This document shows positions 55,812 to 64,000 of a stretch of 64,000 nucleotides of DNA, piece by piece. Origin of the DNA: CAKZLS01 sp963701445 (GTDB taxonomy: Bacteria; Pseudomonadota; Alphaproteobacteria; Rhodospirillales; Defluviicoccaceae). Numbering within the stretch: the first letter of the stretch is position 1; every line of letters begins with the position of its first letter. The stretch is taken from positions 1 through 64,000 of the forward strand of contig CAVPAM010000004.1 in the NCBI GenBank assembly GCA_963701445.1. Reading direction: 5' to 3'. The notes below the pieces were generated by a model, which worked only from the letters and a program-made list of their open reading frames with translations, made no database searches and was not told where the DNA came from. A program made the position numbers and the translations under genes.

Positions 55812-56747
55812 ATGATGTCCGACCGTCCCTGGAAAACCTGGCCGTCGCCATCCCCCTACCTGCTTCTGGTGGTGGCGATTTCGTGCTGGGCCGGCAACTT
55901 CGTGCTCGGCCGGGCCATTCATGGCGACATCCCGCCCATCACCCTGACCTTCTGGCGATGGGCGGTCGCCGGTGCCGCGCTGCTGCCCTTCGCCGCGCCC
56001 GCGCTCTGGGCCCATCGCCGGACCCTGCTCCGCCATTGGAAGCTCATGGTCACGCTGGCCGCCACCGGCGTGGGGTTGTTCCATATCTCCGTCTACGTGG
56101 CGCTGCAAACCACCACCGCGACCAACGCGGCGCTGATTTTCGCCACGGTGCCGGTGCTGATACCGATAATGTCGCTCGCCCTGTTCCGCGAGCCGGTCAC
56201 CCCCCGCCAGATCCTGGGAACCGCCGTCTCGCTGCTCGGGGTCACGGTGGTCATCGTTCGGGGCGACCCCGCCGTGCTCGCCAGCCTGGAACTCACCCGG
56301 GGAGATTTATGGATCCTGCTCGCCGTGCTCGTATGGTCCATATACTCGGTGATGCTCCGGCGCATCCCTCCGGGCCTGCCAATGCTGGCCATTCTCCTGG
56401 CCATCACCGCCATCGGGCTGTTGATCCTCGCCCCGCTCTACGTCTGGGAATTCGCGACCCTCGGCGGATTCGAGGTCACCCTCGCCAATGTCCTCGGCAT
56501 CGCCTACGTGGCCCTGTTCGCGTCCGTTCTGGCCTACATCTGCTGGAACCGCGCGGTGGGAGAGGTGGGCGCCAACAAGGCGGGACTGTTCTCCCACCTG
56601 ATGCCGGTGTTTTCCGCGCTGCTCGCCATCGTGTTCCTGAACGAAGGGCTCCAGCCCTTTCATTTCGCCGGCATCGTCCTCATCGGGCTCGGACTTTACG
56701 TGACGACCACGGCGCGCCGGCCGCGACCGGGAGACTCCCCGGGCTGA
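55812..56747 (+). CDS. DMT-family transporter (two EamA domains)
   Basis: 311 residues with ten membrane helices in two repeats of five, the EamA layout: repeat 1 SYLLLVVAIS-type SPYLLLVVAISCWAGNFVLG, repeat 2 DLWILLAVLVWSIYSVMLRR. Two adjacent ATG codons at 55812 and 55815 are candidates. The family exports amino acids, nucleobases or other small metabolites by proton exchange. Fourteen bases after rsmA on the same strand and tail-to-tail with gmk; no functional link is evident. Confidence 0.85.
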   Translation: MMSDRPWKTWPSPSPYLLLVVAISCWAGNFVLGRAIHGDIPPITLTFWRWAVAGAALLPFAAPALWAHRRTLLRHWKLMVTLAATGVGLFHISVYVALQTTTATNAALIFATVPVLIPIMSLALFREPVTPRQILGTAVSLLGVTVVIVRGDPAVLASLELTRGDLWILLAVLVWSIYSVMLRRIPPGLPMLAILLAITAIGLLILAPLYVWEFATLGGFEVTLANVLGIAYVALFASVLAYICWNRAVGEVGANKAGLFSHLMPVFSALLAIVFLNEGLQPFHFAGIVLIGLGLYVTTTARRPRPGDSPG

Positions 56748-56748
56748 A

Positions 56749-57402
56749 TCAGCGCCGGCTGACGGCGCCGACGAAATCGTGTAGGCCGGTCTGGCGATCG
56801 CGGCGCAGCCGCTCCGCCGCCAGGATCGAGTCCACGGCGGCCACGGATTCTTCCACCACCCGATTGACGATGACGTAATCGTACTCCGCCCAGTGGCTCA
56901 TTTCGTCGGCCGCCTTGGCCATGCGCCGGCGCACCACCTCGTCGGAATCCTGGGCACGGGTATGCAGCCGGCGTTCGAGTTCCGCGTGGGAGGGCGGCAG
57001 GATGAAAATGCTCACCAGGTCGGCGCGGGCATTCTGTTTGAGTTGCTGCGTTCCCTGCCAGTCCACGTCGAACAGCACGTCCCGGCCGCCGGCGAGAGCC
57101 GCTTCCACGGGTTCGCGGGGCGTGCCGTAACGATTGTCGAACACCGTCGCGTGCTCGAGAAGCTGGTTGTCCGCCGCCATGCGTTCGAACGTCACCGGGT
57201 CGAGGAAGAAATAGTCCTTGCCGTCTACTTCGCCGTGGCGCGGCGGGCGCGTCGTGGCCGAGACCGACATGGTCAACGCGGGATCCCGGTCGAGGATGGC
57301 CCGGGCGATGGTGGACTTGCCCGCCCCCGAGGGCGACGACAGGACCAGCATCAAGCCCCGGCGTTTGATGGCCGGCGGCGGGTCGGCGGGACGGTCACTC
57401 AA
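56749..57402 (-). CDS. gmk: Guanylate kinase
   Basis: 217 residues. P-loop SSPSGAGKSTIAR, the GMP-binding SVSATTRPPRHGEVDGKDYFF, and DVDWQGTQQLK are all intact; the final ALDFVG-type tail (LHDFVGAVSRR) is short. It phosphorylates GMP to GDP in the cytoplasm. Its start overlaps the end of yicC by eight bases on the same strand, the usual gene pair. Confidence 0.95.
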   Translation of the reverse strand: MSDRPADPPPAIKRRGLMLVLSSPSGAGKSTIARAILDRDPALTMSVSATTRPPRHGEVDGKDYFFLDPVTFERMAADNQLLEHATVFDNRYGTPREPVEAALAGGRDVLFDVDWQGTQQLKQNARADLVSIFILPPSHAELERRLHTRAQDSDEVVRRRMAKAADEMSHWAEYDYVIVNRVVEESVAAVDSILAAERLRRDRQTGLHDFVGAVSRR

Positions 57403-58270
57403 TGTTCTGAACCTGTTCGCGTAATTGATCGATGGTCGCCTTGAGGTCGATGCCGATGCGCGTCAACTCCACGTCCGAGGATTTGGCGCACAGCGTGTTG
57501 GCCTCGCGATTGAACTCCTGGCAGAGAAACTCGAGCTTCCGGCCAACCGGTCCCGGGCCGGATAGAAGGACCGCCGCCGCCTCGCGGTGCGCCTTGAGCC
57601 GGTCCACCTCCTCGCGGGTATCGGCCTTGGTCGCCAGCACCGCCACTTCCTGAGCGAGCCGGTCTTCCGGCAGGGCCGGGGCGGTTTCGAGCAGCGCCGC
57701 CACCTGCTCGCGCAAGCGCTCCCTGATGGCTTCGGGCTGGAGCGCGGCTAGCCGTTCCGCGTCCGCGCAGAGAATACCGATCCGCTCGAGGTGGCCGTCG
57801 AGCAGGGCGGCCATGCGGGCGCCCTCCTCCTGCCTCATGGCCACCAGCGCGTCCAATGTCCGGTCAAGTCCGTCGAGCAGCGCCGTGTCGAGAGCGGCGC
57901 GCTCCTCCTCGCTGGGCTGCTGATCGACGATCTCGATCATGCCGCGCAATCCCAGCAACCCCTCGGCGCTGGTGGGCCGGAACTCCGGGAGACGGCGCTG
58001 GATGTCCGGAAGAATGGCGATGATCCGGTCCAGCGCGTCCGTGTTCACCTGGATATCGGCCTGCGCGACCGAACGGGTCACCGTCAGGTTCATCCAGACG
58101 CTGCCGCGCTTGAGCTTACGGGTGGCCCGTTCCCTCGCCTTCAGTTCGAGCGCCTCGAACCCGGTCGGCAGCCGGCAACGGGCATCCAGGCCCTTGCCAT
58201 TCACGCTGCGCACTTCCCAGGTCCACGAACAATCGTTCGCCTCGCCCACCGACCGGGCAAATCCCGTCAT
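57395..58270 (-). CDS. yicC: YicC-family protein (endoribonuclease type)
   Basis: 291 residues from the ATG at 58270 (MTGFARS, the family's hallmark opening). A TTG 15 bases earlier, close to GAGAGGG, is also possible and would add LAISS. YicC_N block WEVRSVNGKGLDARCRLP and the C-terminal DUF1732 segment KADTREEVDRLKAH, RKLEFLCQEFNREANTLCAKSSD are typical. Members cut RNA and affect small-RNA turnover in Escherichia coli. An ISAs1-family element begins 106 bases upstream, where mltG often lies in relatives. Confidence 0.92.
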   Translation of the reverse strand: MTGFARSVGEANDCSWTWEVRSVNGKGLDARCRLPTGFEALELKARERATRKLKRGSVWMNLTVTRSVAQADIQVNTDALDRIIAILPDIQRRLPEFRPTSAEGLLGLRGMIEIVDQQPSEEERAALDTALLDGLDRTLDALVAMRQEEGARMAALLDGHLERIGILCADAERLAALQPEAIRERLREQVAALLETAPALPEDRLAQEVAVLATKADTREEVDRLKAHREAAAVLLSGPGPVGRKLEFLCQEFNREANTLCAKSSDVELTRIGIDLKATIDQLREQVQNIE

Positions 58271-58375
58271 CGAAGATATCGCCAAGAACCCTCTCTTCCG
58301 GCCGAAACGACAGCCGCTGAAAGAAGCCGTTATAGGCCGCGCGCGATGCGCCAACAAGGGCGTGGCCACGGGAAA

Positions 58376-59592
58376 CAGGGGAATCGCATTTGGAATTTGA
58401 TTGACATGTATGTGGGTGGTTGTGGTTTTGGCGCGACTCGGCTGTACCGGTGTTTGGTCTGGTTTTACGGGTGGAGGCGGCGTTGGAAGGCTTTGCGGAA
58501 TGCTATGAGGATCTTGAGGATCCGCGCACCGGCAATGCCGGACGACACGATCTGCTGGAGATTTTGATGATCGCCCTGTGCACGGTCTTGTCAGGCGGTC
58601 GGACGGCGGTCGACATGTCGATTTTCGCGCGCGAGAAGGAGATGTTCCTGCGGGAGTTTCTCAAGCTCGAGCATGGCCCGCCGAGCCACGACACCTTCAG
58701 CCGGGTGTTCCGGCTGCTCGATCCGGAGCAGTTCGGCGCGTGCTTCCAGCGCTTCATGGCGCGCTTCGCCGAGGCCTGCCATGGGGTTGTTGCGATCGAC
58801 GGCAAGGTGGTGCGGCGATCGTTCGATCGGGCGAGCGGCAAGTCTGCCCTGCACATGATCTCGGCCTGGGGCTGTGATCAGCGGCTGGTGTTGGCGCAAG
58901 TCGCCACCGACGCCAAGTCCAACGAGATCACCGCCGTTCCCATGCTGTTGAGACTGCTGTGCCCCAAGGGGACGATCGTGACCGTGGATGCGCGCAACCG
59001 CCAGCGTGAAATCGCCCGGCAGATCATCGAGCAGGGCGGTGACTACGCCATGGCGCTGAAGGGCAACCAGGGCACGCCGCATGACGACGTCGGGGCCTTC
59101 CTCGACGACCCGAAAGCCGAAGCCACCACCACCAACACGACGCTCGATGGCGATCATGGCCGCATCGAGACCCGCACCGCCGTCGTCTCGACCCACATCG
59201 ACTGGCTGCAAGCGCAGCATCAATGGCCGGGGCTGAAGGCTGTCGCCAAAGTCACCCGGAACCGCGAGAGCGCTGACAAGACCTCCAGCGAAACTGCCTT
59301 CTACTTGCTCAGCCAGCCCCTCACGGCCGACCGCTTCAATCCCGTCGCTCGTGCTCACTGGGGCGTGGAAAGGCGACTGCACTGGTGTCTCGATGTCCAA
59401 ATGAACGAAGACCGCGACAGAACCCGAAAGGACAATGGACCGCCGAACCTTGCCATCCTTCGTCACATGGCCCTCAACGTCTTGTGAAAAGATCCAAGAA
59501 AAGAGTCGCTCCGCGCCAAGTTCAAAATAGCCGCTTGGAACAACGCCTGTCTCACCTCACTCCTCGAACAGTTCTGAAATGCGATGGCCCTG
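58376..59592 (+). mobile_element. ISAs1-family insertion sequence
   Basis: About 1.2 kb bounded by imperfect 16-bp inverted repeats, CAGGGGAATCGCATTT at 58376-58391 and the complement of CAGGGCCATCGCATTT at 59577-59592 (14 of 16 match). One transposase gene fills it. No direct repeat of 8-10 bases was found at the ends, so it may have moved by recombination or the flanks have changed. It sits between yicC and the RTX gene. Confidence 0.75.
58420..59487 (+). CDS. ISAs1-family transposase, apparently cut short by a TGA
   Basis: 355 residues from a TTG start; an ATG a little later is possible. DDE features: VVAIDGKVVRRS, VDARNRQREIARQI and HWGVERRLHW; the N-terminal block DPRTGNAGRHDLLEILMIALC is typical. 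In the same frame, after the TGA at 59485-59487, 29 further codons (KDPRKESLRAKFKIAAWNN and on to EQF) continue to a TGA at 59575, matching the usual family C-terminus. So one base change has truncated the protein, or the sequence has an error. Function of the shortened form is doubtful. Confidence 0.8.
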   Translation: MWFWRDSAVPVFGLVLRVEAALEGFAECYEDLEDPRTGNAGRHDLLEILMIALCTVLSGGRTAVDMSIFAREKEMFLREFLKLEHGPPSHDTFSRVFRLLDPEQFGACFQRFMARFAEACHGVVAIDGKVVRRSFDRASGKSALHMISAWGCDQRLVLAQVATDAKSNEITAVPMLLRLLCPKGTIVTVDARNRQREIARQIIEQGGDYAMALKGNQGTPHDDVGAFLDDPKAEATTTNTTLDGDHGRIETRTAVVSTHIDWLQAQHQWPGLKAVAKVTRNRESADKTSSETAFYLLSQPLTADRFNPVARAHWGVERRLHWCLDVQMNEDRDRTRKDNGPPNLAILRHMALNVL

Positions 59593-59956
59593 GGCTTGAC
59601 TGTCCGTTCTTTCACATCTGCGCACAGTCCCGATCGGGACTTCGGCGCCCTTAAAAAAAATAACCCATACGGGTAAGTATTTTCGGGTTTTCATCTGGAC
59701 TTACCCCCAAACAGGCCATAAAATTGCCGCGTTGAGTCAAGGACGACCAATTCGCCACGGGCAACTCAGTGCAATGTAGACAGACCTCGACCGATGCGCA
59801 CGGCATCGACGGGGCCGTTCCAACTTATGGTCAATGCAAACCACCCCAGTTTTGGGTCCGTTCCTGGAGCCCGGTGCCGCCGCGCGGCCGGTTTTCCCGA
59901 GGGAAAGGCATTGAGCCAGTTCCTTGTCGCCGCGCGAGAAAAAGGGAAGACTATTG
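59593..59956. other. Intergenic region with palindromes, upstream of the RTX gene
   Basis: No gene. It has a perfect 16-bp palindrome at 59626-59641 (AGTCCCGATCGGGACT), an A run at about 59653-59660, and an ACCC/GGGT inverted repeat at about 59663-59674. These could be operator sites. The likely promoter lies at 59696-59724, leaving a leader of about 230 bases before the start codon. No standard riboswitch was recognised. Confidence 0.4.
59696..59724 (+). promoter_or_regulatory. Possible promoter of the RTX gene
   Basis: TGGACT at 59696-59701 and TAAAAT at 59719-59724 with a 17-base spacer, in an AT-rich stretch. By pattern only. Confidence 0.4.
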
Positions 59957-62846
59957 ATGGATAACGATGTGCGGATCGAAGCCGTGTTTGTTGAACTCGC
60001 GGCGCCGGGCGAGATCATCATCGGCGACGCCTCGGACGAGTTCCTGGCGGGCGGCGACAACGACGATACCATTCTCGGCGCCGGCGGCGCGGACACGATC
60101 GAAGGCCGCGGCGGCAACGACGAGCTGTCCGGCAATCAGGGCAACGACAGTGTTCTCGGCGGCGAGGGAAACGACTCCATCTTCGGCGGCGACGGCGACG
60201 ACACCGTCGTCGGCGGCGCCGGTGACGACGAACTCTCGGGGAACCTCGGCCGGGACACCATCTTCGGCGATGGCGGCGACGATACCATTCTGGCCGGCGG
60301 CGGGGACGACATCGCCCAGGGCGGCGACGGCAGGGACCGTCTCGACGGCGGCGCCGGCGCCGACACCGTCGACTACAGCGATTCCATCCTCGACGTGCAC
60401 ATCGACCTGGCCAACGAACTCGCCACCTTCCCCGAAACGTTAATGCGCGAGTTCATCTTCAGTTTCGAGAACGCCATTGGCGGCGAGGGCGACGACACCC
60501 TGATCGGCACGGCCGGCGGCAACCGGCTGGACGGCGGCCCAGGTAACGACTCCCTGTTGGGCGGCGAGGGCGACGACACGCTGGTTGGCGATCCCGGGAA
60601 CGACACCCTAGACGGCGGCCCCGGCGACGATACCGCCGATTACAGCGGGACCGACACCGGCGCGGTGTTCGATCTGGAGGCGGGCACGGTCGTATTGCCC
60701 GACGGCACCACGGACGAACTCGTCAGCATCGAGAACATCGTCGCCACCCAGGGCGACGACACCGTCATCGGATCCGAAAACGGCGAGTTCATCGACGGTC
60801 AGGGCGGTAACGACGTCCTGTCGGGCAACGGCGGCAACGACACGGTTCTTGGCGGCGCGGGCGACGACAGCATCGTCGGCGGGCTCGGCGACGGCGACGA
60901 GGGTTCCGACGGCGACGACGTCTACGACGGCGGCGACGGGAACGACACCCTGAGTTTCGAGACCACGACGGAAGGCGTCACCGTCGATCTCGGCGACGAG
61001 CGGGCGAGCGGACCGGAGATCGGCGACGACATCGTCACCGGCATCGAAAACGTGTTCGGCGGTTCCGGCGACGATACCATCGCCGGCGACTCCGGCGACA
61101 ACGTTCTCTGTGGAAATGACGGCGACGACCGGATCGACGGCGCGGACGGCGACGATACGCTGATCGGCGGCGGCGGCAATGACACGATCGACGGGGGCGG
61201 CGGGCAACGATCTGATCTACGGCGACAGCGCCGCCGGCATCGGCGACGTCGAATTGACCATCCGCTTCGCGGGAGAGTCCGCCGATTACTCCAGCACTTA
61301 CGGCTGGTACAACAGCGCCACCCTCGAGGCGCGGGTCATCGTCGCCGATACCAACGTGCAAACCAACCCGACGCTCGCCCACTTCGTGACCGGCCTGCGG
61401 CTCACGGCGGACGAATTCGATAATCTGGGGTTCTTCCTCATTCCCGACGGTTACAACCTGAACCGAGCGGAGTTGGACGGCGATGATCCGAGCACCCTGG
61501 ACCTGCGGGTGTTCGACGATGCCGGGGTCTGGAAGGTGCGCGATATCGATACCGGTTGGGTGCTCAACGGCGCGCTAAACCCGAACACGGGAGCGTCAGA
61601 GACCTATTTCACCCAGCCCTTCAGGAATCCAGGCGACCTGGATCACACGTCGATCACCGGCGGGCTGGCCACCATCGGCCAGGAGTTCCAGGCATGGGAA
61701 GATCTGCGCAACCTGGGTGACCGGGACTTCAACGACATCATGTTTCAGCTGACCCTGTCGTGCGGCCTCGGCGTTCCCGGCGGCGACCTGCTCATGGGCG
61801 GCGACGGCAACGACACCATCTTCGGCAACGAGGAGCAGGACACGCTCCTGGGCGGTGCCGGTGACGACGACCTCCGGGGCAACGCCGGCAACGACAGCCT
61901 CGACGGTGGCGAGGGAGACGACGTCCTGCGCGGCGGCGGCGGCGGCGACACGCTCGACGGCGGCGCCGGGAGCGACACGGTTCATGGCGGCGACGGCGGC
62001 GACCTCATCCTCGGCGGCGGGAGCGTGGAGGATGACCGGTACAACGGCGACGGCGGCAGCGACACCGTCTCCTATGAAGGCGAGACCGAGGACGTGCTGG
62101 TGGACCTGGGCGCCGGCGCGGCGTCGGGCGCAGGCATCGGCAACGACGTCCTCGACAGCATCGAGAACGCCGTCGGGGGGGCGGGCGACGATACCCTGAT
62201 CGGCTCGGACGCCGACAACGAACTGACCGGCAACGGCGGCGACGATCTGCTTTCCGGGACCGGCGGCGACGACACCCTCGACGGTGGCGCCGGCAACGAC
62301 ACCGTCGGCTACGAAACAACCACCGCCGGCGTGACCGTGGACCTGGGCGCCGGCACCGCCTGCGGCCCGGAGATCGACACCGACAGCCTGGCGGACATCG
62401 AGAATGCTCTCGGCGGCTCCGGCGATGACAGCCTGTCGGGCTCGGGCGCCGGCAACCTGCTCGCCGGCAACGCCGGCGACGACACTCTCGACGGCGGCGC
62501 CGGAAACGACACCCTCGAGGGCGGCGGCGGAGAGGACCTGATCCTGTCCGGTGACGGCGACGACCTTCTGACGGGGGGCGCGGGCGCCGATACCTTCCTG
62601 TTCGACCTGTGGACCGGCACCGATACCATCACCGACTTCACGCCCGGCGGTTGCGGCTGCTCCGGCGAGCCGTCCGACAAGATCGACGTCTCGGCGTTTG
62701 GCTTCTCGAACCTGTTCGAGCTCGGAATGCTCATCGAGGGCGCGATGGACGGCACCTGGATCAGGCTGAGCGAGGCGGGTGGCGGCGACGTGCTGCTCGA
62801 GGACGTGCTCCTGTTCAATCTCACGAGCAACGACTTCATTCTCTGA
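59957..62846 (+). CDS. RTX calcium-binding protein with a DUF4114 domain, one frameshift
   Basis: About 962 residues from the ATG at 59957 (AGGGAAG upstream), joined by removing one G near 61202-61204. No N-terminal signal, as expected for type I secretion. It is built of GGxGxD repeats (for example GGEGNDSIFGGDGDD) in several blocks, each ending in a segment of the form VDLG...IENxxGG; five such segments occur. Between two blocks, about residues 430-600, is a DUF4114 domain (VIVADTNVQTNPTL, FFLIPDGYNL, LGDRDFNDIMFQL). The C-terminus has ADTFLFDLWTGTDTITDF, the usual type I secretion tail, plus an odd GGCGCSG. No type I transporter genes are in the window. Confidence 0.85.
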
Positions 62847-62898
62847 CCGGCCCCTGTACCGTTACCGTTTTAACTGTCTTTTTGACACGAAGTCCGGC

Positions 62899-62928
62899 AC
62901 CCCCGGGGGATCGTCCCCGGGGGTTTTT
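62899..62928 (+). terminator. Intrinsic terminator after the RTX gene
   Basis: A GC stem ACCCCCGGGGGA/TCCCCGGGGGT around a three-base loop, then TTTTT, 53 bases after the stop codon. Confidence 0.8.
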
Positions 62929-63032
62929 CGCGGACGCGGGCGCCGTTTTCATGAATTCCCCGGGATCACCGCGCTTGTCGCGGGGTATCGCTCCTTGGTA
63001 GTGATCAGGACCCCGTTGAGGAATTTGGCGCC

Positions 63033-64000
63033 ATGAGTTTCAGTTCGCTGCGTGATTTCATTCGAATGCTGGAGGCCAAGGGCCGGCTCGTTCGCGTGAC
63101 CGAGCCCGTGTCGCCGGTGCTGGAAGTCACCGAAATCCAGACCCGCCTGCTCGCCGAGGGCGGACCCGCCGTCCTGTTCGAGAACGTCGTCGGCGCGAAT
63201 GGCGAGCGCTACGAGATGCCGCTGCTGGCCAACCTGTTCGGCACCGTCGAGCGCGTGGCCTGGGGCTTGAACCGGGAGCCGTCGCGGTTGCGGGAGATCG
63301 GCGACATGCTCGCCTTTCTGAAGCAACCGCAGCCCCCGGCGCGGTTCCGCAACTCGCTGGAAATGCTGCCGCTCATCAAGCAGGCGCTGACCATGAAACC
63401 GAAAACGGTGACCTCGGCGCCCTGTCAGGAGGTGGTCCTGAAGGGCGACCGGATCGACCTGGCGCGCCTGCCGATCCAGACGTGCTGGCCGGGAGAGCCC
63501 GCGCCGCTGATTACCTGGCCATTGATCGTCACGAAAGGTCCGTCGGCCGACGGACCCGACGCGGACAGACGGGACGCCTTCAACCTCGGCATCTATCGCA
63601 TGCAGGTCACCGGGCGGAACACGACCTACATGCGGTGGCTCAAGCATCGCGGTGGCGCCCAGCACCATGCCCGGTGGAAACAAAGCCACAAGGACCCGTT
63701 GCCGGCGGCGGCCGTGATCGGCGCCGATCCCGGCACCATCCTCGCCGCCGTGACCCCCGTGCCCGACACCCTGTCCGAGTATCAGTTCGCCGGCCTGCTG
63801 CGCGGCAAGAAGGTGGAACTCGTCGACTGCAAGACCGTCCCGCTGAAAGTGCCGGCACAGGCGGAAATCGTCATCGAGGGGACCGTGTCCCTAGACGATT
63901 ACGGCGACGAAGGCCCCTACGGCGATCACACGGGCTACTACAACGCGGTCGAGCCCTTTCCCGTGTTTACGGTCAGCGCCATCACCATGCGCCGCAATCC
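63033..64000 (+). CDS. UbiD-family decarboxylase (C-terminus beyond window)
   Basis: The first 322 codons of a UbiD-type enzyme: SFSSLRDFIRMLEAKGRLVRV is the standard opening, then LLAEGGPAVLFENV, DRIDLARLPIQTCWPGEPAP, NLGIYRMQVTGRNTTYMRWL with the prenylated-FMN binding Arg/Lys region, and DYGDEGPYGDHTGYY with metal-binding acidic residues. Members decarboxylate 4-hydroxy-3-polyprenylbenzoate in ubiquinone synthesis or other aromatic acids. Which one cannot be decided from this part; the length and motifs are nearest the ubiquinone type. The ubiX partner is not visible. Confidence 0.88.
   Translation, partial: MSFSSLRDFIRMLEAKGRLVRVTEPVSPVLEVTEIQTRLLAEGGPAVLFENVVGANGERYEMPLLANLFGTVERVAWGLNREPSRLREIGDMLAFLKQPQPPARFRNSLEMLPLIKQALTMKPKTVTSAPCQEVVLKGDRIDLARLPIQTCWPGEPAPLITWPLIVTKGPSADGPDADRRDAFNLGIYRMQVTGRNTTYMRWLKHRGGAQHHARWKQSHKDPLPAAAVIGADPGTILAAVTPVPDTLSEYQFAGLLRGKKVELVDCKTVPLKVPAQAEIVIEGTVSLDDYGDEGPYGDHTGYYNAVEPFPVFTVSAITMRRN

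Noticed and set aside
59485..59577. TGA readthrough (recoding) in the transposase
   Set aside because: No selenocysteine or stop-readthrough structure is seen; a simple nonsense change or sequence error explains it.
59957..62846. Repeat array or CRISPR-like signal in the GC-rich repeats
   Set aside because: The repeats are the coding DNA of GGxGxD calcium-binding units, with no spacers.

Overview
The window is about 65% GC and reads as chromosomal DNA of a Gram-negative alphaproteobacterium, probably Rhodospirillales-like. Supporting signs are the pepA-holC pair, an lptD-surA-pdxA-rsmA run followed by gmk and yicC, a cbpA-cbpM pair, a Tat-exported PhoX phosphatase, a DOMON-like/NamZ pair and RT0821/17-kDa-type envelope proteins. 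No rRNA, tRNA or CRISPR array was seen.

Layout. 1-6945 (minus): an exopolysaccharide or O-antigen cluster (glycosyltransferase, polymerase/ligase, flippase, pyruvyl-transferase-like protein, GMC oxidoreductase) with AT-rich patches unlike the rest. 7149-7524: a decayed IS1380-type transposase. 7853-9606: DOMON-like protein plus NamZ-type muramidase. 9887-11245: gdhA. 11277-18340 (minus): a tightly packed operon with a Ser/Thr kinase carrying an outside beta-helix, two FHA proteins, a MotA/TolQ/ExbB-type channel, two membrane-anchored vWA proteins, a 17-kDa-antigen-like exported protein and a coiled-coil protein. This is the best candidate for an undescribed system. 18478-21996: glycine-zipper lipoprotein, PAS protein, CbpA and CbpM. 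22009-26444 (minus): RND efflux pump. 26793-33729: hydrolase, DinG/XPD-type helicase, DUF2189 membrane protein, a structured MITE-like element, holC and pepA. 33829-36557: AmmeMemoRadiSam genes (amrS and a fused amrB-amrA). 36595-42252: orphan molybdenum hydroxylase large subunit, cysQ-like phosphatase, Sua5, FAD-linked 2-hydroxyacid dehydrogenase. 42249-47926 (minus): GH17-GT2 glucan synthase, a small exported protein, PhoX. 48183-49976: acyl-CoA dehydrogenase. 50247-58270: envelope and housekeeping run. 58376-59592: ISAs1-family IS. 59957-62846: RTX protein with a DUF4114 domain. 63033-64000: UbiD-family decarboxylase, cut by the window end.

Quality note. At least nine single-base indels, mostly in runs of 2-4 identical bases, break otherwise good genes (RND adaptor four times; helicase, DUF2189, Sua5, SurA and RTX once each). 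Several of these are normally essential or well conserved, so sequence or assembly error is more likely than gene decay. They are annotated here as CDS with a frameshift.

How the genes work together. The kinase operon has the parts for an envelope signalling or force-generating complex: an outside sensor domain, a cytoplasmic kinase, FHA phospho-readers, and a proton-channel-like stator whose B-type subunits end in vWA domains instead of peptidoglycan-binding domains. The 50-58 kb run links LPS export (LptD), outer-membrane protein folding (SurA), vitamin B6 synthesis (PdxA) and rRNA methylation (RsmA) by overlapping start and stop codons.
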